Below, in pieces: positions 21,688 to 33,557 of a stretch of DNA of 64,000 nt; position 1 is the first letter of the stretch; each line of letters begins with the position of its first letter. This stretch comes from Paragorgia papillata (taxonomy: Eukaryota > Cnidaria > Anthozoa > Scleralcyonacea > Coralliidae). A model generated the notes under the pieces. The model did not search any database, was not told the origin of the DNA, and saw only the letters and a program-made list of their open reading frames with translations. The stretch covers positions 972,501 to 1,036,500 of the forward strand of contig JAWNZC010000012.1 of assembly GCA_035771165.1 (NCBI GenBank), in the 5' to 3' direction. A program made the position numbers and the translations under genes.

Positions 21688-22255
21688 AGTAGTAGTGGTA
21701 GTGGTAGTAGTGGTAGTGGTAGTAGTAGTAGTGGTAGTAGTGGTAGTGGTAGTAGTAGTAGTAGTGGTAGTAGTGGTAGTAGTAGTAGTGGTAGTAGTGG
21801 TAGTAGTAGTAGTAGTAGTAGCAATAGTAGCAGTAGTTGTTGTAGTTGTGGTAGTAGTGGTAGTGGTAGCAGTGGTAGTAGTAGTAGTGGTAGTAGTAGT
21901 GGTAGTAGTAGTAGTGGTAGTAGTGGTAGTGGTAGTAGTGGTAGTAGTGGTAGTAGTAGTAGTGGTAGTAGTGGTAGTGGTAGTGGTAGTGGTAGTGGTA
22001 GTGGTAGTGGTAGTGGTAGTGGTAGTGGTAGTGGTAGTGGTAGTGGTAGTAGTAGTAGTAGAAGTAGTAGTAGTAGTAGAAGTAGTAGTAGTAGTAAGGG
22101 TAGTGGTGGTAATGGTGGTTGTAGTGGTTGTAGTGGTAGTAGTGGTAGTAGTGGTAGTAGTGGTAGTAGTGATAGTAGTGGTGGTAGTAGTAGTAGTGGT
22201 GGTAGTAGTAGTAGTAGTGGTGGTAGTAGTAGTAGTGGTAGTAGTGGTACTAGTA
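21688..22255. repeat. (GTA/GTG)n trinucleotide satellite
   Basis: GTA and GTG triplets following an ATA-rich start. Long poly-Val and poly-Thr frames are artefacts. Confidence 0.95.
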
Positions 22256-22477
22256 GGAATTATATGATGCATCGCAGGACACGACACGACACACTACATA
22301 ACACAACACAACACAACACAACACAACACAACACAACACAACACAACACAACACAACACAACACAACACAACACAACACAACACAACACAACACAACACA
22401 ACACAACACAATACGATACGGTATAATACAATACTAATCAAAACAATTTAATACATCAAAATACGATGAGATCATAC

Positions 22478-22624
22478 TTGGTCTAATGGTGGATCAACAT
22501 TTGCAATATTATGCAGTATCTTTGAGATATTCCCAATTTCAGAAGAAGTAATATTATTTGTTTCATTTGTACAACGTCTAACATCACTAGTAATATTTAG
22601 GAGGTTCGATGCTGTCAATTCCAA
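22478..22624 (-). CDS. Gene B: duplicated GAIN subdomain A exon (copy 2)
   Basis: Base-for-base the same 147-base exon as 21262-21408 as far as can be read, with the same splice sites. Because the exon is phase 0 to 0, both copies could be spliced in without breaking the frame, adding a second helical segment of 49 residues. Alternatively one copy is skipped, the two are alternative exons, or the duplication is an assembly error. Confidence 0.6.
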
Positions 22625-22899
22625 CTAAAGTAAAAAATAATTAAAAAGTTGGTGGTTTGTTCGTGATTACAGAAATTACGAACTAGTAAGAATAAAGAAT
22701 GCTAAATAAAACACAACAAAATGCATAATAAAAGCAAACTAAAGCAACGTAGAGAAAAAAATAACACTATAAAGACTCTGAAGAGAGAATGATTGAAAAA
22801 TATCAACAATAAGGGTTGTCCAAAAACGGTAAAATGCATTTTAATTGTTATTTAATGTTAATTAAAATAATAACAATAATAATAATAATAATAATATCA

Positions 22900-23935
<1,036 letters not shown>

Positions 23936-24412
23936 CTCCACCCCACCCCACTCTACCCCACCCCACATCACCCCACCGCACTCCACTCTACCGCACTCCA
24001 CCTCGCTCCACCGCACCGCACTCCACCGCACTCCACCCCACCGCACTCCACCCCACCGCACCCCACTCCACTCCACTCCACTCCACTCCACTCCTCTCCA
24101 CCACACCCCACCCCACCCCACCCCACCCCACCCCACCCCACCCCACCCCACCCCACTCCACTCCACTCCACTCCACTCCACTCCACTCCACTCCACTCCA
24201 CTCCACTCCACTCCACTCCACTCCACTCCACTCCACTCCACTCCACTCCACTCCACTCCACTCCACTCCACTCCACTCCACTCCACTCCACTCCACTCCA
24301 CTCCACTCCACTCCACTCCACTCCACTCCACTCCACTTCACTCCACTCCACTCCACTCCACTCCACCCCAACCCACCCCACCCCACTCCACTCCACTCCA
24401 CTTCACTTCACT
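23936..24412. repeat. (CCACT/CCACC)n pentanucleotide satellite
   Basis: C-rich pentamers CTCCA and CCCCA, about 95 units, abutting the GTA/GTG tract. Strand asymmetry flips here: the plus strand is free of G beyond 24060. Confidence 0.95.
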
Positions 24413-25140
24413 TTACTTATTGCTATAACGTAAAATTTGAGGTTTTCGTTTATATTCTCATATTGCAACATTCTGGCATCTTATTACACGATTCATTTTT
24501 GTTCAGCTATTTGGTTAAAGGTTGAATACGCTTTTCTGCCTCGTTTCCATGCTTGGGAAGCTAAAACACATGTATATACAATAAAAATAGCAACCATATA
24601 AATTATAATATTTAAAATAAGGGGGAACTAGGCTTAACATTACCAGACAACGTTTCTCTCTGCATCCTAATCTCGTTCCCAGGTGTTGCAATGACGCCGC
24701 AAAGTGATAGCCAAGAAGGCACAAGGGTGGGTAAATAAGACGCGACGGCCGACGGAACTGCTTAAGGTGATTCCTGTTGATTCATTTACAGTAGATATCA
24801 TACGGACATAGGATCGCTCCTAAGTCCACAGATTATTACTAATTATTCATTTAAAAAGGCAATGTACCTTCGAATTTGATGTCGTTATGCTCAAGTTTAC
24901 TAAATCAAAAGATAGAATGACATACAATAACGTTAGTAAAGCTCAGCAAAAAGTTTAAAAGATACAGCAATACTTCGTAATCAGTTTTGTGGACGCTATT
25001 CTAAGCATCGTGTTCAAAAACAGCAGGCCCATCTCATACACCGATCAAGACAAGTAAATAAGCACACTAACACAGACAGAAAGTCGGTCAGGCAAGTGGA
25101 AAGATGGACGGACCGACAAAAGAATAGACAGATAGACAAA
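24413..25140. other. No gene recognised (gene B intron)
   Basis: AT-rich sequence. It must lie in the intron that should contain or flank the missing exon between 31847 and 22624. No hormone-receptor-like exon comparable to 2229-2455 was found here. Confidence 0.45.
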
Positions 25141-25144
25141 TAGT

Positions 25145-25189
25145 CAGACAGACAGACAGACAGACAGACAGACACGCACACACACACAC

Positions 25190-25254
<65 letters not shown>

Positions 25255-25285
25255 ATGAATGAATGTATGAATGAATGAATGAATC
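25145..25285. repeat. (CAGA)n and (GAAT)n microsatellites at LINE 3' end
   Basis: About 25 CAGA tetramers interrupted by a CACA run, then GAATGAATGAAT to 25285. The GAAT part directly precedes the LINE's 3' sequence and is probably its tail (TTCA repeats on the element's strand). Confidence 0.85.
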
Positions 25286-25447
25286 ACATTTATTTCAGTA
25301 CGGTAGTTTCATAAGTATGAATACTTCTTTCCATGAAAGCCGTACATAAGTTAAAAAAAATACAATATTTTTATAAATTTTTAAAATAAATATTAATTTA
25401 CAATAGATGCTAACTATATACAATATATACATATACGAATGACAATT

Positions 25448-26604
25448 TCAAAGGAATAACTTCTTTTTAAATTCTGATTTAGATTGGGGTGTTTTCAGTT
25501 CAGGAGGAAGAGAGTTCCATAACTGCACACCTCTGTATGAGAAACTGCATTTGTAACATTCTGTTTGAGGAATTCGAGTTGTCAATAAATTATGATGATT
25601 CTCTCTTAGTTTATTCTTATAGGGACGCTCTTCCGAGCGCTTAGTAAATAAGTCACTCAAATAACTGGGCGCATTTTTGTTCAAAGCATTGTAAACCATA
25701 AGGCACAAATGTTTGTCCCTTCTAATGGTTAGATTGTCCCATTTCAGTTCTTTTAATATATCTGCTGATCTAACATCAAACCTTGATTGGTTATTATACG
25801 AGCAGCGCGATTTTGGAGCTTTTGCAAACGAGTAGAGAGTCCTTTGTTCAAATTTCCCCAAACAGTGTCGCAATAATCGAAATAAGGCTGGATAAGCGAA
25901 TTATAAATAGTAAGTAAAGTTCTGCGTGGAACAAATTTACGTGCTTGCTTTAGACCATTTATGGAACGACAAATTTTTGTAAACAAGTAATCGACTTGTT
26001 CGTTCCAGGTCAAAGTTTCATCTAAATACATTCCAAGGCATTTAGCAGACTCGACTCTTTTGATAGGTTTATCACCAATTAATATAGGAAAAAGTGGACC
26101 CAAATTGTCCAATTTAAACTGTGTACCAATAAACATGTACTCAGTTTTAGTGACATTTAAACTTAATTTATTCGCTTGTAGCCATTTATCGACATTTATT
26201 AAGTCACATTTAACTTTATTTTGAAGTTCTGTAGTTGATTCGGATGAAACACTTTGTGATGTATCATCTGCGTACATACGAGCTTTTCTGTATTGCAAAC
26301 ATGTCGGTAAGTCATTAATAGAAAGTAGAAAAAGTAGAGGTCCTAAAATAGACCCTTGTGGAACACCACATTGAACTTTTTGAAGTTTAGAAGTACAACC
26401 TTCAACTAAACAGCATTGTTTTCTGTTTGATAAATATGATGAAAACCAATCAAGAGATATGCCGTAAATGCCATAGAACTTCAGTTTTTCTAATAATATT
26501 TCATGTGACACCGTGTCAAAAGCCTTTGCTAAATCCAAAAATGTAATAAGATTAAAATTACCTTTGTCAATATTCAAATACCACTGATTCGTTAGTTCCA
26601 TCAA
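25448..26604 (-). pseudogene. LINE reverse transcriptase, palm to C-terminus
   Basis: FLDLAKAFDTVSHEILLEKL (first catalytic Asp), CGVPQGSILGPLLFLLSIND, MYADDTSQ (catalytic DD) and a thumb region with KTEYMFIG and YLDETLTWNEQVDYL are all visible. A shifted frame from about 25873 carries FDVRSADILKELKWDNLTIR and VQLWNSLPPELK, the conserved C-terminal segment of CR1/jockey-type proteins. A frameshift near 25800 separates them. Confidence 0.85.
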
Positions 26605-26847
26605 GCAAGGCTGTAACGGTTGAGTGAAGCGAGCGAAAACCAGACTGATATTTATTCAATAAATTGTTTTCAATAAGATATTCATACAGTTGATCATATA
26701 GACTATCCTTTCACATAATTTAGAAATTGCTGGTAGAATGGATATTGGCCGGTAGTTCTGTTGATTAGTTGCATCGCCAGATTTAAATAGCGGAGAAACC
26801 TTAGCAATTTTCCAGTGAGATGGAAAATACCGGTTTCTATTGACTTA

Positions 26848-27162
26848 TTAATAATTAGTGTTAGAGAGCCGGAAATAATAATTAAGAAGCCTACTCGAAA
26901 TATTATCCAAACCAGTTGCCTTATGAATAGGTAAACGCTTTAACAGATTTAAAACAATATTCTCTGATGTTGGTTCTAAACAAAAGGCAGATTTAATTGG
27001 TGTTAAATAACTCTGGAAACTATGTTCACTTTTGGGTATTGTTGAAGCCAAATTAGGTCCTATGTGAATGAAATGGTCGTTCAAAACTTCACAAAGATTA
27101 ATTGGTTCAGTAAATGATTTCCCGTCAATTTTGATTTCATTGATTGAAGTATTACACATCAT
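26848..27162 (-). pseudogene. LINE reverse transcriptase, N-terminal region
   Basis: Reads LCEVLNDHFIHIGPNLAST and LPIHKATGLDNISSRLL, the usual segment upstream of the RT fingers (KATGLDxI). Frame breaks separate it from the endonuclease and from the rest of the RT. Confidence 0.8.
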
Positions 27163-27279
27163 TCCATACTTCAGGGCTATTAGTAATAACGGCTTGTTTT
27201 TTTAGTTAATTTCGTTTGATAATTAATGCCCTAATGTGATTAGAAAGCCAAGGAGATCTTTTATTTCTAACTCTTCAAA

Positions 27280-27331
27280 TCTCACAGGCGCATGTACATC
27301 AGCGACTGTCAGGCGCATGTACATCAGCGAC
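27280..27331. repeat. 25-bp tandem duplication within the LINE
   Basis: CAGGCGCATGTACATCAGCG (then ACTGT) occurs twice in direct succession. A local slippage duplication that adds to the disruption of ORF2. Confidence 0.9.
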
Positions 27332-27529
27332 TGTAGTAAATAAGTGTAACCAAATATCTAGCATGTCTTCAGGAGATTCACAATTACTAATATTATTCCA
27401 AGGCGTAGCTTTCAAATCGGCTCTAAATTTATCAGGGTTGAAATTTCTGCCAAATCTCAAGTTGTGATGTATTTGTGCGTATTCTTTGTAGGAATTGCAA
27501 TTTTACGAATTGTATAAACTAAACTGTGG

Positions 27530-28120
27530 TCACTGATGGCAATCAAGAATGACATCAATGAGCGTTTTAGATGTAGGAGTTATTCTCGTAGGATCTGTTA
27601 TTAATTGTGTCAGCTGATATACCTGGCCAATAAGTTTTAGTCGAGCTAAATGACCACAGTAGTCCTTTGAGAGATAATTACAGTTTAAATCGCCTAAGAG
27701 AAAAAATTCTATTGATTCATTGTCAAGTAAACGAACAATGTTCTCCATAGTGGAGAAAAAATTATCATCACATGCAGGAGGTCTGTATAAAGCTGTCACA
27801 TTAAAAGGACTACTGTTAGGTTTAGAAATATTAATGCTTAGAATCTCATAATTATCAATAGGGATGTCGTGCCTTACGGTATAATTTAAATTTGATCGAA
27901 CATATATAATACATACACCACCTCCATTTCTATTCCAATCTCTTCGAATAACCTTGTAACCATCAATATAAACCTGATTATCAGATATTGTCGAATCGAG
28001 CCTGGTCTCATTTAAACTAGAGGACATCTAAACACTGATCATCAAGCATAGCTCGCACTTCATCAATATGCAAAACTAAGCTTGCGATATTCAAACTATC
28101 CATTTTAAATCCTCGAATTT
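27530..28120 (-). pseudogene. LINE apurinic/apyrimidinic-type endonuclease
   Basis: Reads LNETRLDSTISDNQVYIDGY, WNRNGGGVCIIY, LYRPPA, FFLLGDLNCN and TSKTLIDVILDC, in the order of APE-type LINE endonucleases (E, then Y/RPP, then GDxN; the final H motif is not seen). A one-base shift near 28025 separates it from the upstream LNIASLVLHIDEVRAMLD. The frame ends before the RT. Confidence 0.8.
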
Positions 28121-28189
28121 TTGGTAATAAAGACTCAGGCTCAATCCTACCAATAAAATTGTCATCCACATCTAATCAATATGATTCAT

Positions 28190-29593
28190 TAATATGAGTT
28201 AAGAAGTTTTTAGATAGATTTGTCGAACCTTGTTGGTTAAGGTGTAAACCACTTAAGTTTAAAGAGTTTTGGTCAATATTTGTATGATCAATATATGACC
28301 ATCCTCGGTTACTAGCAAAAATTTAAAGTATTTTGTTTACCTTTGGTACCTTATTAACGGATAAGTTTTTATCATCAGTCCTTGGTAATAGTCCTAAAAT
28401 CGTAACCTTGGATTTACAATTTTGTGTGATATTATCGGCCAAATTGATTACTTCCTCGGCTAAACGCTGTGGATTCGATTGTGATTTTAGGTCGTTCGTG
28501 CCAACGTGTAGTATTATTTCGTCGGGGTCTTTTCTTATCGTTGGAAGCACATAACTCTCCATGTCCTCAGTAGTACATCCAGGAAATGAATGCACATTAA
28601 CTCTGGGCCCTTTCTTGTTGGAAGACATCTTCCACCATTTCAGACCTTTCACGGTCGAGTCTCCCAAGATAACCACCCGTTTCCTTTGGTTGGGAACCTC
28701 ACTGTTATCCGACTCTTCAGCTTTATTTTCGTTGCTCAAGAATGATTTACTTGCATTAGTACGGTTACGTTTAGCTTTACGAGAAGGCTTTTTTGTTTTA
28801 GAAGGTTGTTCGGCCGAATGATGATTTTCACCACATTTAGCCGGTTCAGCATCACTGATCTCACCAGAATCTTCTTGAAGAATTCGTAGAGAAGCAATCA
28901 GACCCCCTTTATCACTCTTAAGATTTTGAATGATATTTTCAAGTTTAGAGTTAGTGTTATTAAGCGAGTGAAGTTCTTTCCGAAGCCTTTCGTTTTCTTT
29001 GACGAGTTCGGCGTTATCAGATTGCATGACAGGTTTTGAATTCGCTTTGGAATTTGCCTTTGAATTCGCTTTTATATCTTCCTTCATTTGTTTAATATCT
29101 TGCTGGATGTTTTGAAGTTCTAGTAAACTTAAGACGCTACACTGGCATTGACAAGATATCTTTTTCGCTTCGCCGGCAACAGTTGATTCAACGCCGAATT
29201 TGAAAAGAGAGAAGTACTGGATGGTAAAATAACTACATCGTCGCCGCGATTGTCGTCGACATTGCCTTCTTCTTCAATCTCGATAGCATTTTCGGTCGTT
29301 GTTTCAGCGAATTGCTCAACGTAATGCGATAATATTTCTGTCAGCTTAGAGCTTCCAGCGCCTAGAATAACAATCTTGTTAGTCGAGCTGTAGAATTTAA
29401 CAGTGCAATCTTTTAGTTTAAACGAGAACATTTTGTGGAGCTTGTTTTGGTTGATCTCAGAGTTGCTCGGTTGAAACTCGTCGGGAATTATTTCACCAAC
29501 AAATTCTCGCAAGGATAAAACATCTTCTTTCCATAAATAATAGTTTAAAGAACTATCATATGATAAAGCTTTATTAAACTTTGTAGAATCCAT
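28190..29593 (-). pseudogene. LINE ORF1: coiled coil plus SGNH/GDSL esterase
   Basis: ATG at 29593 opens MDSTKFNKALSYDSSLNYYL. A frameshift near 29140 leads to a basic, KANSK-repeat and coiled-coil segment (NAELVKENERLRKELHSLN). Then comes an SGNH hydrolase: VVILGDSTVKGL (Ser block), LHVGTNDL (Asn block) and, after another break, SGLHLNQQG (His block). Esterase-bearing ORF1 proteins bind RNA/membranes in CR1/L2-type LINEs. Broken by at least two frameshifts. Confidence 0.8.
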
Positions 29594-29644
29594 TGTAGAC
29601 TTTAAAAAATTGCACTAAGCACGGAGCACATGCAGACACGTCCG

Positions 29645-29785
29645 CACCCCACAGACAGACAGACAAACAAACAAACAAACAAACAAACAAACAAACAAAC
29701 AAACAAACAAACAAACAAACAAACAAACAAACAAACAAACAAACAAACAAACAAACAAACAAACAAACAAACAAACAAACAAATA
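29645..29785. repeat. (CAGA)n-(AAAC)n microsatellite at LINE 5' side
   Basis: Short CAGA run, then about 29 AAAC tetramers, ending AATAGACAGATA. It sits about 45 bases beyond the LINE ORF1 start. Confidence 0.95.
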
Positions 29786-30080
29786 GACAGATAATTAAAT
29801 ATTGAAGAGGTTTGGTATTTTCAAAAAGTTAGCAGTTTGTTTCTTTGTACATTACCTGCCCAGTGGAGTTCTTCTGCGGGGTAACTGGGATTCTTTGTGT
29901 AAGATCTGGTCTGATTAGCTAAATTTGTCAACGGTAGAGAATAGTTGTTAAATCTAAGGTTAAAACATCTTACAATTTAAAAGATAATACATTAACGGCG
30001 CGCCATATATCCAGAAGACAGATTGTCTTCTAGATTCTCTATGATTAAGGCAAGCAATTTAAACTCGAACTATTCTGTTT
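29786..30080. other. No gene; fragment related to 4230-4340
   Basis: The segment from about 29865 (TCTTCTGYGGGG) to 29980 (AAAACATCTTACA) matches the intron region near gene A. Confidence 0.6.
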
Positions 30081-30084
30081 TCAG

Positions 30085-30628
30085 AGAAAATGGAAAGGGA
30101 GGGAAGGGGAAGGAAGAGGAGGGGAGGGGAGGGAAGGGGAGGGGAGGGAAGGGGAGGGAAGGGGAGGGAAGGGCAGGGAGGGCAGGGAAGGGGAGGGAAG
30201 GGGAGGGAAGGGCAGGGAAGGGAGGGGAGGGAAGGGGAGGGAAGGGGAGGGAAGGGAGGAGGGAAGGGGAGGGAAGGGGAGGGAAGGGGAGGGAAGGGGA
30301 GGGAAGGGGAGGGAAGGGGAGGGAAGGGGAGGGAAGGGGAGGGAAGGGGAGGGAAGGGGAGGGAAGGGGAGGGAAGGGGAGGGAAGGGGAGGGATGGGGA
30401 GGGAAGGGGAGGGAAGGGGAGGGAAGGGGAGGGAAGGGGAGGGAAGGGGATGGAAGGGGAGGGAAGGGGAGGGAAGGAGAGGGAAGGGGAAGGAAGGGGA
30501 GGGAAGGGGAGGGAAGGGGAGGGAAGGGGAGGGAAGGGGAGGGAAGGGGAGGGAAGGGGAGGGAAGGGGAGGGAAGGGGAGGGAAGGGGAGGGAAGCGGA
30601 GGGAAGGGGAGGGAAGGGGAGGGAAGAT
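30085..30628 (+). repeat. (GGGAAGGGGA)n G-rich minisatellite
   Basis: About 50 decamers, G/A only on the plus strand. Regular GGG runs make it strongly G-quadruplex-prone. The six-frame Gly/Arg/Glu and Pro/Ser frames are artefacts. Confidence 0.95.
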
Positions 30629-30715
30629 AGGTTTACACCATGTTGTTTCGCAATTTTTGATTCCTGAGCTTTTCGGCAAGTGTACGCGGGCCGTCTTCGG
30701 AGAAAATATAACCAC

Positions 30716-31050
30716 AGAATAAAGAACAACCAGAAGTCCAACTCTTTGTCGGTACCTTTGATGTGGGCGTCCTCGCGCATGTTGCCTCGCTCATCAGATC
30801 TCAATCGTCGCCATTCTGCGCCATCCTGGTAAGTTCCACCGGCACTTTTTGCCCTCCCGGTTTCTCAATCGTCGTCATTGTGTCGCCATCATTCGTCATC
30901 TCACGCCACCCTGGTAAGTTCCACCGGCAAATTTGACCAGCAAAAGTGCCGGTGGAACTTACCGGGATGGCATAGGATGGCGTAATGCTCATTGAGAAAA
31001 AAGGGACAAGTTTTCATGCGAGTCAGACTTCTGGTTGTTCTTTATTCTTT
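30716..31050. mobile_element. MITE with about 24-bp TIR
   Basis: GAATAAAGAACAACCAGAAG at the left is mirrored by CTTCTGGTTGTTCTTTATTC at the right. Inner repeats (GTAAGTTCCACCGGCA) occur twice direct and once inverted. No ORF. Confidence 0.8.
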
Positions 31051-31059
31051 GATCGTCTT

Positions 31060-31290
31060 CCAATGCGCCATCCCGCGTGCGCACGCGTCTTGTTCAAAAA
31101 AGAAACTAAATTGCATTTAATCAGTGATTAGATAATTATAAGTTCTAATTAAAGGTTCGACTATAGAGATTAAAAAAGTGTCGACCAAGTGTCGTGTAAA
31201 TGGTCCTATTCCTGTAAGCAACAGTGTAACCTACAAACTTTTTATCTAAGATATATCGCCAAGTAAAGCTTCAAGCAACATTTAAGATAA
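31060..31290. other. No gene recognised
   Basis: AT-rich spacer between the MITE and the GATAG satellite. Confidence 0.4.
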
Positions 31291-31294
31291 AATA

Positions 31295-31705
31295 AGGTAG
31301 ACTAAGATAGGATAGGATAGGATAGGATGGGAAATGATAGGATAGGAAAGGATAGGATAGGATAGGAAAGGATAGGATAAGATAGGATAGGATTAGAAAT
31401 GAGAGGATAGGAAAGGATAAGATAAGATAGGATAGGATAGGAAATTATAGGATAGGGTAGTATAGGATAAGATAGGATTGGATAGGATAAGATAAGAGAT
31501 GATAGGATAATATAGGATAGGATAAGATAGGATAGGATAGGATAAAATAGGATAAGAAAGAATAAAATAGGATAGGATAGAATAGGATAGGAAAGGATAA
31601 AATAGGAAAGGATAGTATAAGATAAGATAGGAATTAATAGGATAGGATAGGATAGGACAGGATAAGATAAGATAGGATAAGATAGGAGAGGAGAGGTTAG
31701 GGTAA
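31295..31705 (+). repeat. (GATAG)n pentanucleotide satellite
   Basis: Diverged GATAG/GATAA/GAAAG pentamers over about 400 bases. Confidence 0.95.
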
Positions 31706-31846
31706 TAACTGAGACGTTATCGACTCATTGGTACTCAAACAACACAAAACAATGAACAGACGATTTTTCAAGATGAACTAAAATTTAAAAATAGTTTCAT
31801 TAAATCATTTTCCATTTATTTTCAAATGTCTAAAAACATGTCTTAC

Positions 31847-32045
31847 CAACTGTCCTACTTATCAGGATAAATCCAGTACTGCCTGGGCAATATCCAGGAC
31901 CTGCCTTCACAGAAATAGCGTTGACGTCAAGATGCAAAGAACTGTTAGCTATGATGTGAATTATACCACCACCACCACCAGCACCACGATTCTGACACAC
32001 AGAGCCACCATCAGCAATTAACTTTCCATTGCTGCTGACCTTTAC
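31847..32045 (-). CDS. Gene B: glycine-rich module exon 7
   Basis: A 199-base exon, phase 0 in and phase 1 out, with CATTAG acceptor and GTTG/GTAAGA donor. It reads VKVSSNGKLIADGGSVCQNR, then GAGGGGGIIHIIANSSLHLD and AGPGYCPGSTGFILI. Alternating short beta segments and Gly runs resemble the glycine-rich beta-helix-like repeats of extracellular matrix and adhesion proteins. The phase-1 end fits the phase-1 start of a hormone-receptor-like exon such as 2455, which has not been found in this locus. Confidence 0.7.
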
Positions 32046-32119
32046 CTAATGAAAGGTGTTAATTATAACAAAGAGAAAAAGTGGTGAACTGCTGAGATTA
32101 TTGGAACGAAATAATGACG

Positions 32120-32142
32120 TTTCGAGCGAAGCACTTCATCAG
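32120..32142 (-). ncRNA. Hammerhead-like core in intron
   Basis: The minus strand reads CTGATGA, AGTGCTTCGCTC, GAAA, then ACGTCATT. Spacing fits a short hammerhead stem II and a GUC-type cleavage context, but stem II pairs imperfectly. An isolated remnant without a neighbouring Penelope ORF. Confidence 0.4.
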
Positions 32143-32362
32143 AGTAAAATGTAATGAAATAAAAACAGGGTTTGTATATGCCAAAAGAGTGACGTAGATT
32201 AAAAGTAGCCAATCAAATGCTTGGGGAGTAAACATATTGATAATTAATGAGATCCAAAAATGTTAAATCATTTCGCTATTTTCAGGGATTAATTTCTTGA
32301 TTGTGTTATATTTGACGTGCTCCTAGACGGTACTGATTTTGAATTAATTAAACAACACAAAC

Positions 32363-32442
32363 CTCATTTGCTGACAAGCGAATGGTACCACTACCACCAC
32401 CACCGAGGCAGTTAGACTGGCCGCTTACATTTATGACGCTGG
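32363..32442 (-). CDS. Gene B: glycine-rich module exon 6
   Basis: An 80-base exon, TTTTTTAG acceptor, GAG/GTTTGT donor, phase 1 to 0. It reads ASVINVSGQSNCLGGGGSGT then IRLSANE. Gly-rich turn between beta segments, one Cys and a sequon. Joins in phase to 32045. Confidence 0.65.
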
Positions 32443-32513
32443 CTAAAAAAGAAGTTGTTTTATAATATGGTAGAATAAATTAATAATGTCGTCGTCTGGT
32501 AATGTCATCATCA

Positions 32514-32600
32514 TCGTTATTGTCATCTTCATCATCATCATCATCATCATCCTTATTATCTTCATGTTCATCATCATCTTCATGATCATCAACAACGTTA
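32514..32600. repeat. (CAT)n microsatellite
   Basis: CATCATCATC repeats with TTC variants in a gene B intron. Confidence 0.85.
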
Positions 32601-32638
32601 TTAGAATCATATTCATTCCCTACCTATTAATATTTTAC

Positions 32639-32680
32639 CGCTCAACGCTTTTAGTTCAATAGCACCTCCTCCTCCTCCTC
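32639..32680 (-). CDS. Gene B: glycine-rich micro-exon 5
   Basis: A 42-base exon, CCAGAG acceptor and AGCG/GTAAAA donor, phase 1 to 1. It reads GGGGGAIELKALS. The alternative acceptor two bases upstream would give a stop, so this border is preferred. Short, but phases on both sides agree. Confidence 0.5.
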
Positions 32681-32719
32681 CTCTGGTATTTTGTCCATAA
32701 CATCCTTAAAGAGCGAAAT

Positions 32720-33010
32720 AACTTTTCAACTACAGAATAATTTTAATAAAGGTATTGGATGTAAAAGACACTTGACTATTAAGACTTGTATTTACTAAAT
32801 ACTAAAAAAAATATCCAACACAACAATCCTCTTGCCGCTTTACGGCATCATAGCAATGACATGCCGATTTTATATCAAGAAGCCGAAGTTTCGCCTGCTT
32901 CAAGATTTTCAGCTAACGTGGCCTGGTGACCGTGAGAGATAAAATTAAAGTCTCCCCAGGATCACAAAATTCAAAAAAGGGAAAGTTTCCACAAAGTAAA
33001 AATGTAGTGC
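32720..33010. other. No gene recognised (gene B intron)
   Basis: Nothing recognisable on either strand. Confidence 0.4.
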
Positions 33011-33014
33011 AGTC

Positions 33015-33176
33015 ATATTAGCGCCTTTTATACGGGGCAAAAGTCGCGAACAGCTCGTATAAACGGTCATGCAATCAATGATCCGCGACTAAAATAAGCC
33101 CAGAGTTAAAGCTAGTCCAAAATAAGCCGCGGCTTATTCAAGAATCGACGTTTATACGAGCTGTTCGCCACTTACT
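33015..33176. mobile_element. Small MITE-like inverted repeat
   Basis: GTCGCGAACAGCTCGTATAAACG is faced by CGTTTATACGAGCTGTTCGC (33149-33170). GCGACTAAAATAAG motifs relate it to 9245-9390. Confidence 0.6.
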
Positions 33177-33179
33177 TAA

Positions 33180-33289
33180 GGTGGCTCCTTACTGTTTCTT
33201 CAAAAAGTGGAATAAATGCAAGTTTCAACTTCAGAAAGTGCTCATGAATATTTTGAAAAAGAGTGAACAAAGAGTGAATAACGTTCAAG
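33180..33289. mobile_element. piggyBac-like MITE, left part, interrupted
   Basis: TTAA at 33176 followed by GGTGGCTCCTTACTGTTTC matches the terminus of the complete element at 41575. The element is cut at 33301 by a Penelope insertion and resumes at 35021. Its right end was not found. Confidence 0.6.
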
Positions 33290-33557
33290 ATATCAAATAC
33301 TTTTAAAAATGCTAGAAGCCCGACCAGGATTAAACATATTAAAGTTTGAAACGTTCTCTGGTCAAAGATATTTATTTCTAACAAGCTTTCGGCTGCCAGT
33401 CTGCAGCCTTCGACGGGTTAACACTAATGAGATAAAAAATTACTCTTACGGTTGATGATTACACACTACGCCTACAGCTACGGTTTACAATTACATTACA
33501 GTGACAACACAGAGATGAATAGTTCCGCCTACATATAACACTATACTCTACTTTTTA

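Larger units (their letters stand above)
21013..22255. repeat. 1.2-kb tandem duplication, unit 1
   Basis: From AGGAATTATATGATGCAT through an (ACACA)n tract, a 147-base exon and a GTA/GTG tract, the same order recurs from 22256. Outside the microsatellites the two units differ by only one or two bases as read by eye, so the duplication is very recent or an assembly artefact. Confidence 0.85.
25260..29600 (-). mobile_element. Decayed non-LTR retrotransposon (LINE, CR1/L2-like)
   Basis: Minus-strand order: ORF1 with a coiled coil and SGNH esterase domain (29593-28190), APE-type endonuclease (28120-27530), reverse transcriptase (27162-25900), C-terminal tail (25870-25448), then TTCA-repeat tail. 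An esterase in ORF1 with an APE endonuclease is typical of the CR1/L2 group. Nearly full length but with at least five frame breaks. It lies inside a gene B intron in the gene's own orientation. CAGA/AAAC microsatellite flanks both ends. Confidence 0.85.

Noticed and set aside
30023..30804. Gly/Arg/Glu-rich and Pro/Ser-rich frames over 200 codons
   Set aside because: Decamer minisatellite; every frame is open because the repeat contains no stop.
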